In this document: in pieces, positions 41,716-53,104 of the stretch | Layout of the letters: each line of letters starts with the position of its first letter | How positions within the stretch are numbered: the first letter of the stretch is position 1 | Origin: Tretioscincus oriximinensis | Taxonomy: Eukaryota; Chordata; Lepidosauria; Squamata; Gymnophthalmidae | DNA length: 64,000 nucleotides | Direction of reading: 5' to 3' | Assembly: GCA_022410635.1 (NCBI GenBank) | Contig: JAJVDF010001856.1 | Location: forward strand, 1-64,000 | Translations under genes and position numbers: made by a program | Notes under the pieces: generated by a model | What the model saw: the letters and a program-made list of their open reading frames with translations, nothing else | What the model was told of the DNA's origin: nothing | Database searches by the model: none

Positions 41716-42399
41716 CAGACATTGAAACTTTAACAGGGTTTCACTACTCTTAAAAATATTTGTGGCAATTTTCTTGTAGCTGATTTGCCCACTAATAAAA
41801 GCTGGGCTAGGAGTTTATAGCTTCAATAGGTGTGAAAGAGTTATAAGCTGCACCTGATGAAAATTCCTTCCCCCCATATCCATTAAAGCTGGAAACTCCT
41901 ATCCAAGTTCTTTATGTGGCAAACCAACCTCTGAGATACCAGTCATAAAAGATAATTCACCACCACAGCAAATTGGAGATAAGACCGCCCTGGATGGAAA
42001 TGTTTTAATATGGCACTAAGGATTTGGGATACAATGACATAGTTAGTCCTTTCAAATCCTATGAGTCAGTGGGGCTGGGCAGACAGTAGAGAAAGTGATT
42101 GTGTACTGCCTTAAGTCTCCTTCATACTCCTTTTGGCAATTCTCTTAGATATTCCAGTCCTTCTAATGGTGTGATCCTGAAGTTTGTTAATGAAAGACGG
42201 AGGATGCTTAGATTGAGTTAACATCAGACCTTCATCTTTCTATCAAAAGGTATACTAACTGTATTTATGGGATTAATACAAGCATAATATGTATCAAGGA
42301 TTATAACTTACACAGATCTCAATGATAGTTGCTCAGACCTTATGCTCAGATCTAGGAATTGAAAAGTGGTGGTAGTGGTTCTGGTTCTTCTTCTTCTTG
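41716..42399. other. Unassigned non-coding stretch
   Basis: No recognised element. Some of this could be L1 3' flank. Confidence 0.35.
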
Positions 42400-42749
42400 G
42401 ATTTTATTATACTGTATATATAATGAACAAATAAAGCGTTATCACAAAATGCAGTCTCAATTGTAGTCATTTTCAATAAACCAATTAACAATATAAGAGA
42501 TTGCCATTAAAATAAAACATAAAACAACATAAAAGCCCAGAAGGGTCAGGTAAGTTTGGAAGGAAGGATAACAGGTAGGTCAACTTCTTATTCAGTAAAA
42601 GAACTTGAGGTGTGGCAAAGGAATTCAGAGAGGCATTTGATTTTGCGGCCATGATCAGGGGTAGTCATTTTTCCAAGAAGCTTCAGGAGTCAGGCTTGCC
42701 CATCATGATCCGTTTCTGAGAATGGGTCAACTCTAGGAGGACCATTTGC

Positions 42750-45700
42750 TAAACACAGTTGATTCAATTCTGTTTGGTAAGAAGGTTAGGATATCTCCAG
42801 TTCTTGGCTACTTCCAGTTTAGCACAAGTGGCATGCTCAACAGAAGTCTGGAGAATTTGCGCAAAGAGTTTGGTCTGTGATGTAAAACAAAAGCACCAGA
42901 GCTGGGGAAAAAGCAATTTTCAGCTTGAGGATATGTTCCAGGGTTTCCCAGACCATCCTCCAGAAAGAAGAAACAGCTTGGCATTCCCACTACATATGGA
43001 GGTAGCTCCTTAGTGCGCCACATTTATTCCAGACCGGGGGCTGGTGTTATAATTGATAGTGTGGAGTCGGGTAGGTGTGATATACCATTCGATAGATGGC
43101 CTTGTAGGAAACATCCCGGTCTGCTTGCGAGATATGAGAGTCAAACAATCTGGTGAGGATGTGGTTCCATTCTATATCATTAAGAGAGAGCCCACATTCT
43201 GTTTCCCAGAATGCCTTGTGGCTGATGGAACAGGTTGGATGTCCAGCAAGATGCGGTAAAGTCTAGATGAAAGACCTTTCTCAAGTGTTGCAAAATTGTC
43301 CATCAGAGATTCAAAGGGAGTGGGTTCTCTACAGGCCAGACCCTTGGAGTGTAAGAGTGGAGTGCCATAGGGATGAGCCAATTCGACTCTTGAAGGCCCA
43401 TATGAGATGAAATTTCACATGGAGAGAGCTCCAGGAATTTAGGGGAGCTGAAATCCTGCATCTTTTAACTTTTGCCAGGCGTCAGGCGGAACAGTTGCAG
43501 GAGAACCTGAGAGAGCATTTAAGGGAGCAAATGGGGATGGAGGTGGAGAGAGAAGCCGTTGGTAAGCCCCCCAAACTTTAAGAATGCAGGATGTCGTAGG
43601 GTTAAGCAGGGACAGACAGCGGGAGTCAATCTTTTTTGTTAGAGGATGGTAGAGTGGAATTCCTCAGCCTCCACACTAGCCCAAAGAGGTGGGGAGGGGG
43701 AGAACAGAAGTAAGAAGTGATGGAGCTGCCAAGCATCGAAGAGAAGACATAAAGAAGAATAACCCCAACCTCCATGCCTTTAGGTCTTTCAAAAATCTCT
43801 ACGTTGTGAAAAGGGTATGAAAAAGGGAAGTATACAAAAGAGGTAGGTAATCATAGGTAAGATTTTAATTTTAACGGCCCCAATGCAGCCAGCTACCAAG
43901 AAATATTTTTTGATCTTCCAAGCTGCTATTTGCATGCTGGCTTTCTGCCAAATAGGAGAATAATTTTAGGGAGCCAGATACCCAGATACTGTAGTTTTTG
44001 GGGCTGAGGGGAGATACCAAAAGAGTCCCGAATAAGTTGTTGTTTATTGGATGGAATGTTTAGACAGAGCATTTCAATCTTGATGTAATTTACTTTGGGG
44101 CCTGAAAAGTGTTGAAAGTGGTCAAGCTCTAGTTTAATCTCAGGAAGCGAAGCAAGGGGGTCATGGGTGGTGACCAGGAGGCTGTCTGCATACAGATTAA
44201 ATTTAGTGCTAGATGAATCAAAGTTATAACCTAATTATTATTATTCTGCCAAAGATAAGAAGCCAGCACCTCTATAGTAAGAGCAAAGAGAACTGGAGAG
44301 AGGGGACAGCCTTGGTGAATCCCCTTGTATAAGCGGAATGGGGGCAGAGGTCATGTTATTAACTCTAATACAGGTGAGTGGGGTGCTGTACATCCTGGTA
44401 ACATATGTAATGAAGTGGGCCCCGAAGTTCATCTGAGATAGCACTTGGAGCAGGAAATCATGGTTGACCTGATCAAAGGCTTTGTAGATATCAAAACAGA
44501 TCAAGCCAAGAGGAGCTTGTTGAATTTAAGATGTTTGATTGCAAGGAGAACTTCCTGAATTGAAATATCTGCATCTTGAGTGTTTTTTTTTGATCCAGAG
44601 AAACTTGGGAAGAGAAGCTAAAGAGACAAACTGAGAGAGGCTGGGCGGGCTGGATCTGGAGGAGCATAGAGGTCCTGGTAGAATTTATGGAAGATATTAA
44701 GGATTTCAGGAGATGAGGAAGAGAATTTGCCCTTGTGATCCTTTAATTTTTTAGTCTCTTTTTCTTTAGCATGGATGCCAGAAATTTGGAGTTTTTATTG
44801 CCTTGACAGGAGGCCTTATAGTGGAGCTAAAGCTGTGACTTAGCATCCTGTTCAGACTCCAGAAGAGTTCGTTCCTGTCGTTTAGATTGTAATAACACCT
44901 AATTCTGTTTGGTGCCAGTACGTGGTTTCCAGAGCTTTAATTTCGGCTAATACTTTAGAGTGTTTGTCCTTTAACAGCTTCTTCTGCCAGAACCCTTCTG
45001 CGATACAAATACCACAAACAACCGCTTTCAATTGGGTAATAGGAGAAATTGAAGGCAAAGAGTTTAATTTCAGCTAGGTGAAGATTTCCTTAGAGATTCT
45101 TTCCCAGGAGGATTTCCAATTGATTAGCAATGGGGAAGATCTCCAATACTTAGAGAAGTCCTTGGGGTATAGTGAGATAGAAGTCATGAGAAAGGAATGG
45201 TCTGATAGCAGACAAGGGCTAAATGAAGAGGATTGTAAAAAGGAGGCTAGGGATTGATCAAGGAGAATGAAGTCAATCCTGGAATAGGATTGATGTCTGG
45301 AAGAGAAATACGAGCAGAGGGATTTGCTTGGCAAAAGGAGTCGATTAGTTTAAACTTTTCAAATAGAAATCTGGCTTCTGGGGCCACAGGGGGTGGGAGG
45401 GGAAAGACCAGGTCTGATGCGATCCATGTAAATGTCGGCTACCATGTTTAGGTCCCCCGCCAGAATCCGTTCACCTTCGGCAAAAGAGTCAAAGGATCGA
45501 AGCGTATTATGAAGAAAATTCTTTTGGCCCTGGTTGGAAGAGTAGGCATTAGCCAAGGTCAGAACCTTGTCAAACAGTACCAACCAGAAAAAGGAAGTGA
45601 CCATGCTTATCCCGTTTCAGCTTAATTAGCCGAAAGGGAAGCTTAGGGTCGATGAAGATGGAAATCCCATTCGATTTAGAAGTGCCAAAAGAGTGGAAGG

Positions 45701-45880
45701 AGTGAGAAAAGAAAGGGTGTTAGAATAGGAGGGATGTTTTCTTGGTCGTGTGGGTCTCCTGTAAAAACAGGATATGAGGTCTGCGTTGCAGCAGATAGGA
45801 TTGCATCTTGTGATTCTTGACCGGGTTATTCAATCCCTTGATGTTGAGGGAGACTATCTTGAGGTCAACCTTGTTTAGAA
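42750..45880 (-). pseudogene. L1 ORF2 endonuclease-reverse transcriptase, decayed
   Basis: N-terminal endonuclease motifs are visible: IVSLNIKGLNNPVKNH, HILFLQETHT, LAGDLNMV, YSRIDFILLD and LLSDHSFLM (45870-45190), covering the catalytic Asn, Glu, Asp and His blocks. RT motifs follow at 44504-44241 (FDIYKAFDQVNHDFLL, TSAPIPLIQG). The YADD-box region at about 44200 reads YADS, so one catalytic Asp is lost. The thumb part follows (LQYLGIWLP). The C-terminal Cys region is degraded (42808-43381). Stops and frameshifts lie throughout. Confidence 0.87.
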
Positions 45881-46499
45881 GGGGAAGAACTGCGAGGAAG
45901 CCCCAAGAGAAAGGATTTCAGAGCTAAGGAGATGACCAAAGGGAGAGCTTGCATAGACCTGACAGGGAGAGGAGCATAGGGAGTCTGAGGGGGAGGGAGC
46001 AGCATGGACATCCTACAAAACAGCTTACGAGATTCAGTGGGAAGACAGGATACAGAACATCCATCAGTTGACCAACCATTGAACAAGATACCTCTGAAAG
46101 GCAAACCTAACCACCAGCCCAGTGGCACAAAAAGAACCAAACCCAACCTGGGAAAACAACCGTTCAACAAACCCAAACAGAGCCCCCCACCCCATACCCA
46201 CCCACACATCCTCCCCCCAAAACAAACCCCTAAAAGGACCTTCCATTGGAGGCAGCAAAAACTGCAGCCAAAGGGACGTAAAGCACAATGTCCCATCAGA
46301 AGGGCCCAGTTTGGAGAGGTACGGCTAGGTAAGTGCAGTCCTAACTGGGGACCAACAGTTTCAGCACATGGTAGCTGAGTAAAGCGATGACTGTAAGGCC
46401 AACAAAGAAATGGAACATAATACTAATATTTCAACACAATAATGGGGGGAGGGGATCAATGAGCAAGATATTGAAGAAGTCATACTGAAGTCCAGTAAG

Positions 46500-47666
46500 T
46501 CTCAAGTTGACCAGACCCCCAAGGAGTAAGAAGGCAGAGAAGGGCGAACACAGTGGATATTAAGACAAAAATTAGGACATGAGTGGAGCTGGTTGGACAG
46601 GAAAGATGTGGAGGGAAGTTGCTTCAATGGGCTCTTGTTCAGGTGGTTGCACCAGAATATCTCTGGGATGCACTTCGGTAGGGATCCACGAAGAGAAGAG
46701 TGTTGGGGCAGAGAGAACAAAGACGTGGTTTCCCAGCGAGTGCTAGAAGGGAGGCTCTCCAAGCATGGCTGATCCACCAAGGCATGGGTTTGCGTCAAAT
46801 CCGAAGGTGAAGAGTAGGCTAGTAGGCTGGTGAGTATCCGCTCCACTTCAGTCACATTATCCACCCTCAGAAGGTAACCTGCCTTGTCAGTAACAAGGAG
46901 GTGGAAGGGAACCACCATTTATATTTGATCGAGTATAGTCTCATGCGGGAAGTTACATCTTTGAAGGACTTGCGTGGGCGCCATTTTCTGAATGTCTTGG
47001 TACACTTCAATAGAGACACCATTATACTGCAGTTGAGATCCTGTTTTGACCAAGGCTTGAAGGACCAGGGTTTTGACCGAATAGCTCTCAAAGGCTATAA
47101 CAATGTCCCTAGGTAGTCTGATGGGGGGGTGGGCCCGAAGGCTGCGATGGGCATGGGCAATGTCCACTAGCAGCATATTAATCCAAGGGTTGATAAACTT
47201 GATCGAGTGGCCCTCCAGCCCCTCAGGGAACACTCTGAGGCAGACACTCTGAGGCAGACATTGTTTCTGCGAATTCTCTCCTGCAGGTCTAGCACTGCAT
47301 CTTGTAGGCGCAAGACATGACCCTGCAGAATATCAGTATCTTGCCTCACTTCAGCAACTTGGTCGCACGCTGCAGATGCAGTCTCCCTGATTTCAGTAAG
47401 GGATTCCGACAATTCCCCCATCTGATTGTTGAGTTGCAGAAGCATTTCTTTGAATTCCTCTCTCATTGTTTGCCAGATTTGGGAAATCAGGTCTGCAATA
47501 TCCACCCTAGCACCCCCAGAATCTTGAGGAGGGAAGCCCCCTTGAGGCTTAGGCAACAGGAATTCTTGGAAGCCACCGACTCAGAGGGTGAGCTTGGCGT
47601 GGGCGCCATTTTCTGAGCAGTAGAGGCTGGCAACCCCCATCATTTCTCCATGGTCTTCTTCGGCAT
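46500..47666 (-). pseudogene. L1 ORF1 protein, frameshifted
   Basis: ORF1p is the RNA-binding chaperone of L1. A start at 47666 (MPKKTME) is followed by a stop. The coiled-coil region follows in another frame (47556-47220: heptad-like LLQLNNQMGELSESLTEIRE, ending LQERIRRNNVCLRV, the L1 R-R-N-N motif). The RRM and C-terminal part is at 47233-46919 (RLPRDIVIAFESYSVKTLVL). The last segment, VTDKAGYLLRVDNVTEVERI, is at about 46900-46840. At least three frame changes make it non-functional. Confidence 0.82.
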
Positions 47667-47875
47667 TTTCTGAGGGGCTGGCGTGGTGGGAAACGGAGTA
47701 AGGGCGAGCCCAGGAAGGAAAGGAAGACTGACTTGTCCACAACAACAGGGTTCAGCCAGGAGACTGTAGGATATTGACCGGAATTAAAGCTGTGGAGACG
47801 GAGCTGATCGGGTCCTTACCGTCCGTTACCCGTGCATGCGCACTCCCCCTCTCCTGCTTCTTCTTATTCTCCTTC

Positions 47876-48404
47876 TACCCAAATTTAGAAAAAAACGTAA
47901 TGTAAACCAAACCCTCAAAACCAGTGTGGAGGTGGTGAAAGTGTGATCTGTAGTGATCTTTTTTTTTTAGATTTAAACCCACAGGACTTTTGAGGTATGG
48001 TTTGAGATGCTGATTTTTAAACTGAGTTTTTATTTTAAACCTGTGTGATCGCAATCTGAATTGACTTCTGGGCAGTATTTATTGTAAATTACTATTTCTC
48101 ATACCATTGAATACTGTGGTATTGTCCAACTTTCTTTTTTTTTTTCTGTTTTCTAAGTAAATGCTTGACATTATGGGCTGCTTCAGATATGCTGGAATAA
48201 TTCATTTTGGTAAAGTACAAGGAGGGAGGGGGAAAGGAGGAAGGGGAAATGGTTTGAAACATGGATGATTTAAAAGTAGTATAATTATAATATACTGTGG
48301 AAACAAAATCACCTTTTCCTTCCATGATTGCTCATGTGAACTCTGCATAAGGAACCCCACCTCCCGATTGGTGTCCCTGCTTCTGGAAAGGCTTCTGTTG
48401 TGAT
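47876..48404. other. Unassigned; T-homopolymers
   Basis: AT-rich with T-runs at 47961 and 48133. No recognised element. Confidence 0.35.
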
Positions 48405-48500
48405 GTCATTTCCAGGGTGGGACCAGAAGTGACATCACCTAACTTTGCGCATGTGAGATTTTCTGGCTCTGAGAGTGAGAATTACCAACCCATATACTCC
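48395..48500. repeat. 'gatgtcatttc' repeat, copy 3
   Basis: 'gatgtcatttccagg' and 'agaagtgacatcacc' face each other, and 'gcgcatgtgagattttctgg' follows, as at 34330-34445. Confidence 0.5.
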
Positions 48501-48654
48501 CAGCACTGGCAACTGTCTGCAGACTTCTGTTGGCTACAGAAGCCTTTATAGCTTCCTACCCAATCCACCCAAATAGTGAATCATCAGAGGAATTATTATT
48601 TCCAGTCTGTGGAAAAAGCTGCTAATTAGAGGCTTGGGGTGCAACAGTAGCATT

Positions 48655-48935
48655 TTTATTTTATTTTATTGTACGTCTATCTCCCCGAGTCTCTAGTGTG
48701 CCCTGGGCCTGCCCATTTTACATTGTCTGATTACAGCCTCAGTCTGTAAAAACGAGGCCTGCATTTTAGTGGCTGATACCTAACTTAATTCGGGTACTAT
48801 ATAAATGTATTCCCTGTGTCCAAAAATCTCAAGGCAGCTCACAAAATACAAGGAATCAAAAATTAATAAAGCCTTCAAAATTTGCAGGTAAAGAACAAGA
48901 GAACAAGAACAACCAATAGAAGAAAAAGGAAAATA
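48655..48935 (-). mobile_element. Possible L2-type 3' region
   Basis: 'tattttattttattgtacgt', 'caaaaatctcaaggcagctc' and 'acaaggaatcaaaaattaat' resemble the antisense L2 tail, more diverged than at 7866. Confidence 0.4.
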
Positions 48936-48946
48936 AAAACATAAAC

Positions 48947-50386
48947 CAGTGATGGCTAACATGTGTCAAAGGTGACACACCAAGACATTTTGAGTGACAG
49001 GACGCTGCCCTGGTCAAATTAAAATTTAAGATTTTATTTTAATTTTAAATTGGGAAATAAGGGGGTGGGTGGGCGAAACAGCTCATGAAAACCAATAAAA
49101 AAACCCGACTGACAGATGAAGCTGGTAGTGCTTGCTTGGGCTTGAAGTGTACGGAATACCAACCTTCAATTAAAGGTTTAGCGAGTGAAATTAAGCCACA
49201 AAAAGTCACAAAATAATTATTTGTTTTTGCTTCTTTAATAAACACATTGGCTGCATTCACATTGCCCCTTAACGCTGGCACCACTGCGTAGCCAACATCC
49301 ACTGTCCCGATTGTATTACCACAAAATCCATCTCCAAAGTGCTTCCGCTTCCCTCAATCCGCACACCACTCGTTTCCGCTATGGAGTTCATGGCCTAATT
49401 CCGTCGCCCCTGCTGCTTTTTGCCATTCGCGTTAGTTGTACTGCGACTCCTGAGGGATCCGTAGCCCCTCCCGTGTATGCGGACGCTCCCGTCTCAGGCT
49501 CCCACTCAACCGTGACGGGAGCCTCAGCCCATTAGGGAAAGGGGCGTTCCTGGGCTGGGTGGCTGCGCGCATCACATTTTCAGCCACTTCTTCCTGACCC
49601 CCTTTCTGTGCAGAGCTCCTTTTGAGCACCACACCCTCCAGAGCACCATCTCTTTTCATTTTCCGCTAGTGGGACACACAAAAGGGACTGCATGTGATGG
49701 TGATGAAGCAGATCTACCCAATCCCTTGTTNNCCGCGACTTCGCACAACACTCCCCCTTCTCCACTGCCGGGCACCATGGAGCTGCCCTCCGCCGCCCCA
49801 GCAGCCCATGGGACCTTGGCACTCGTGAGCAGCCATCCCAGTCACCCCGGGAGTGGATGGGGGCCCTGAGGGCTTGGAAAAGTTCTTCGTTTTAGCCAGG
49901 CCCTTTCCCCTTCCTGGCTACCCTGCAGGCCTGGCTGCTTTTCCCCCTCCGTCCCCTCTGGGCCTTATTTCGGGTCCTATCAAAGGGGTGGGAGGCAGGC
50001 GGGGGGCAGAGGGGAGGCGGCAGAGGGGCGGAGCAGCACCCGAGTGCAAACAAGAAGCCGCCATGGAACAGCTGCGGCCTCTTCCCCCTCTGCGGCCGCA
50101 GTGGGAGGGATTCAGCCGTCGACACCTGGGCTATGCGGACGCTTAACGTGCAGTGGAATTAGGCAGCCAAACCGGGTCCAATTTGGATCCATTTAAAGCC
50201 TTTTCCATTCCGTGTTAATGTATAGTGCGCTTGCAGCCATACTGGTATATCAAAAATATAACCTTTTTTTTACTAGACTGAAGCTACAAACATCACAAAA
50301 ATATGGATATTTCTAGATGTGACACAGCACCAAAGTTAAGTTAGGGTTTTTTTTGGTTTTTTTAAATTAACACACTGACCACATTG
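48947..50386. mobile_element. hAT element with 8-bp TSD and nested insertion
   Basis: It starts CAGTGATGGCTAAC and ends GACCACATTG, flanked by ACATAAAC on both sides (48939-48946 and 50387-50394), an exact 8-bp duplication. The interior matches 29441-29917 in reverse order. A second TIR element occupies 49248-50239. No transposase is present. Confidence 0.85.
49248..50239. mobile_element. Nested TIR element (family H copy 2) with GC-rich cargo
   Basis: TGGCTGCA at the left end is inverted as TGCAGCCA at the right. Subterminal 'cttaacgctgg' and 'cttaacgtgcagtgg' face each other. 'ccaaagtgcttccgc' links it to the element at 35919-37472. The interior, about 49370-50140, is GC- and CpG-rich, unlike its surroundings, with GC-box-like 'ggggcgga' words. 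At 50063 GCCGCCATGG forms a strong Kozak context opening a 27-codon frame that stops at 50146. Two N are at 49731-49732. Whether the cargo is captured host DNA or family sequence cannot be settled here. Confidence 0.65.
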
Positions 50387-50402
50387 ACATAAACCATAAT
50401 GC

Positions 50403-51115
50403 AAATAACCATAAACCAAAAACAGCATCACAGACAAGAAAATGAAACGATTGCCAAAAGCTAGATCAAACTGCTAGGTTTTGCCAAGGTGCTAGAAACT
50501 ACCCTGTGATAATACATAAAGGTGATGACTAAAGACCGAAATGCTCTGATGAAAGACCAAGAAGCCAAAGTGCTGGACAAAAAGTACACCTTATTATCCA
50601 GATGCTGAAAGGGATGTAATCTGGCACATCTATTCAGATCAGCTCCAGACAACTGCAGTAAATAGTTCCCTGGATGCCCAGGGAAAACCCGGTCTGGGAC
50701 CCTCACCCCGGGGGCCCCAGATGGGGATGACTTTCCCCTGTTTGTCTGGTCCCTGGTCCCATCCTTCCTGTCCTTCCCTTTCCCTATCCGTCCCTCCCCT
50801 TCTTTCTCCTAACTTTAGCACTGCACTACAGCATTTTAGCAAGTGAGCTTTACTTCCAGAAACGCTGTAGTACGGCGATATTGGACGATGCTATGCAACA
50901 TGCGTGAACAGCAGCTCCAGGCACGCAACGTATAGCATTATCCAGATGCGTGTTGTACAAACAGCAGGTTGGCAAGGCGCACATCACGTGACACGTCTGG
51001 ATGACATAACACCCTGTGCCATCGGCCTCCTGCCTGGCTGCCGTTGGCAACTGAGGCCTATCCTGCGACGCCTTCTACCTGAAGGGCCAGGCAGGCATGC
51101 AGCAAGGGGCTTATT
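50403..51115. other. Unassigned; partly GC-rich
   Basis: About 50680-50800 is GC-rich ('accccgggggccccag'). 'atccagatgcgtg' (about 50940) and 'cacgtctggatga' (about 50990) form a short inverted pair that could be a small MITE. No gene was recognised. Confidence 0.4.
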
Positions 51116-51118
51116 CCC

Positions 51119-51214
51119 TTCCTTCTTCACTACCTTTCTTCCTTCCTTCTTTCTTTTTTTATTTCTCTTTTTTCCTTCCTTTGTTTTCTTTGTTCCTCTT
51201 TCTTTCTTTCTTTT

Positions 51215-51246
<32 letters not shown>

Positions 51247-51372
51247 ACCTTCCTTCTTTTTCTTTCTTTTCCTTCCTTTTCCTTTCCTTCTTTCTTTCTG
51301 TCTTTCATTCCTTCCTTTTTGCTATTTCCTTTTTTCCTTCTATCTTTTCTTCCTTCTTTCTTTCTTTCTTTT
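51119..51372. repeat. CTTT/CCTT microsatellite
   Basis: Long (TTTC)n and (CTTC)n runs on the plus strand. The long Phe/Ser- and Lys/Glu-rich frames on the two strands come from this repeat. Confidence 0.95.
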
Positions 51373-51810
51373 GAACATAAGAGGTGCTCTGATGAATCAC
51401 AATGGAGCCCATCTATTCCAGCATTTGTCTCACACAGTGGCCCATCATTTGTTCTCAACTGCCTGCAAATTTCAGGAATCCTGCCTGATAGATCCATCCT
51501 AATGGCTATTTAGACCCTTGGTCTCTTAAAGCTAGCCAGGCTGATAGATACCACCATCTCTTCTGAAAGTAAATTCCACAGACAAATGAAAAAAAAACTT
51601 TCCTTAACTCTTCTGCCCATCAGTTTCAAGGAATGCCCTCTGGTTGTGTCCAGCAAAGGAGCTAGTAGCACTTAGAGACTAAGAGTAGAAAAGTAGGTGG
51701 CATAAGCTTTCATAGACACGTCTGACCTTATCTACCCCTTCATGATTTTATACACTTGAGTCACATCACCTCTTAAACACAGTCTTTGGAGGCTAAAGAC
51801 ATTGCAGCCT
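51373..51810 (-). mobile_element. CR1 LINE 3' end, split by a Penelope-like fragment
   Basis: It opens with 'gaacataagaggtgctct', and 'ggaagtaaattccacagac', 'ctcttctgcccatcagtttc' and 'atgattttatacactt' follow. The CR1 is interrupted at 51649-51722. Confidence 0.82.
51649..51722 (-). mobile_element. Penelope-like element fragment
   Basis: 'ccagcaaaggagctagtagc', 'agagactaagagtagaaaag' and 'ggcataagctttcatagac' are the antisense unit, cut after the first stem arm. It lies inside a CR1. Confidence 0.72.
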
Positions 51811-52435
51811 GATTTCATGATTTATTTATTGCATTCTCTGACTTAGAAAACCGACCCTTGGTTTAGATATATATACATGGAAGGAATTCCATTCTGTGTT
51901 CTTCCATTCTGAAAGCAGACTGAGTGATTCTGGTCACACTTATGTTTTAATCCAGCTTCAATCCACTTTCAGAGTGACAGTGAAATAGCAAGATGTTTTC
52001 TTTTGGCAATTTCCCTCAGAATCCCTTTTATTTGTTTAGATTATGTGCAAAAAATAATAATCAATTACTCATTTTGCTATATGCTCTTTTTCTGAAAGGG
52101 GACTGAAGCTAGATTAAAATTTATGCATGACCGTTGTCAGTAATGGATTATTATTGTTGTTGTTTATTTATATAGCACTATGCATATAGAAGCTTTTATT
52201 TGACTAAACTAATGCATGTATTCAGTAATCTTCTTTTTGATTTTAAAACAGATAGCTTGTGGTGAGAAGAAAGGTTATAATTTAATTATTATTTTTAAAA
52301 TTATTTGTTATTTTTTTATTGATTATTGTTCATGGGTCAAGATGAAGCTAATATCTACTTAGCTCAAAGTTAGAAGCAGTCAAGGATTCATTCCACTTAG
52401 TATTCTTGTTCCAGGTGCAGTGCACTGCCCCAGCA
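51811..52435. other. Unassigned AT-rich stretch
   Basis: No recognised element. Confidence 0.35.
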
Positions 52436-52700
52436 ATGATACCACAAAATGATGTCACTTCTAGCCCCACCCTAGAAGTGATGTCAGATCACCAAATGTG
52501 ATGTCACAAATTTGTCACATTTTTTGAGGATTTCTCACACATTCTGTGGGCTTCTTGCACGTTCCATGGATACCTCGCACAGGGGTCTCTGGGTGTGTGT
52601 GCATATATTCGGAGTGACTTTGCATATTCATGAATATGCAAATCAGCATGAATATTAATTACCCCGGTTTAGGTCTCAGAAAGCCTGGTCAGGTTTAGAT
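52436..52700. mobile_element. Octamer-containing repeat (family G) copy 3 with CRE-like repeat
   Basis: 52440-52530 carries the 'gatgtcacttctagcccc'/'agaagtgatgtcag' inverted pair. 52618-52643 has CTTTGCAT and ATGCAAAT facing each other. The end 'aagcctggtcagg' is the reverse of the CCTGACCAGGCTT-type terminus seen at 30969. Confidence 0.6.
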
Positions 52701-53104
52701 AAACCCTGGAGAAAAACTCCAAAATGATTGCTGATAAGCCCCTCTCCCTAGTGGGCACATGGAGGAAGTGCCTGCTTTCCCACTGGCCTGATGCACAATA
52801 CCCAAGTGTTTTGCTGGTTAAAATAAATGGAAGTACATGTGCTGTTTCCTAAACATAAATAACTATCAGGAAAAAAAATCACAAGAGCAGGCTTTTCCTG
52901 AAATAGACAAAAGTGCTACCACTTACCTTTATACCATCACCATGGTATAGTTGCCACTGGTCACTGTGTTAATCCCCTCTTGTTCATGCCATAATGACGG
53001 GGTTTACATCTCATCAGATCCATTCAGAATTTGAAAAATTGTTCTACAACCTTTTGGCTGCCACCAGAAAGTGGGAGGGAAATGGCAAACATGGGCACTT
53101 TATC
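52701..53104. other. Unassigned non-coding stretch
   Basis: No recognised element. Confidence 0.35.

Larger units (their letters stand above)
42400..47875 (-). mobile_element. Nearly full-length but decayed L1 LINE
   Basis: The minus strand holds, in order, a short 5' UTR (to about 47875, G-rich start), ORF1 (from 47666), ORF2 (about 45880 to 42750) and a 3' region. The length (about 5.4 kb) and order are those of an L1. The 5' end is probably near 47875 because the G-rich leader stops there. The 3' end near 42400 is a guess from AATAAA-like and A-rich words. It is unlike the L1 at 1-1408 in its protein sequence. Confidence 0.85.

Noticed and set aside
46004..46378. 124-codon Pro/Lys-rich plus-strand frame
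   Set aside because: It is antisense to the L1 inter-ORF and ORF1-ORF2 region, and its composition follows the L1 sequence.
49731..49732. Second assembly duplication at the NN
   Set aside because: Unlike at 10072, the sequences on either side of these N are not repeats of each other.
51097..51513. Long Phe/Ser-rich and Lys/Glu-rich frames
   Set aside because: They are translations of the CTTT/CCTT microsatellite and adjoining CR1.
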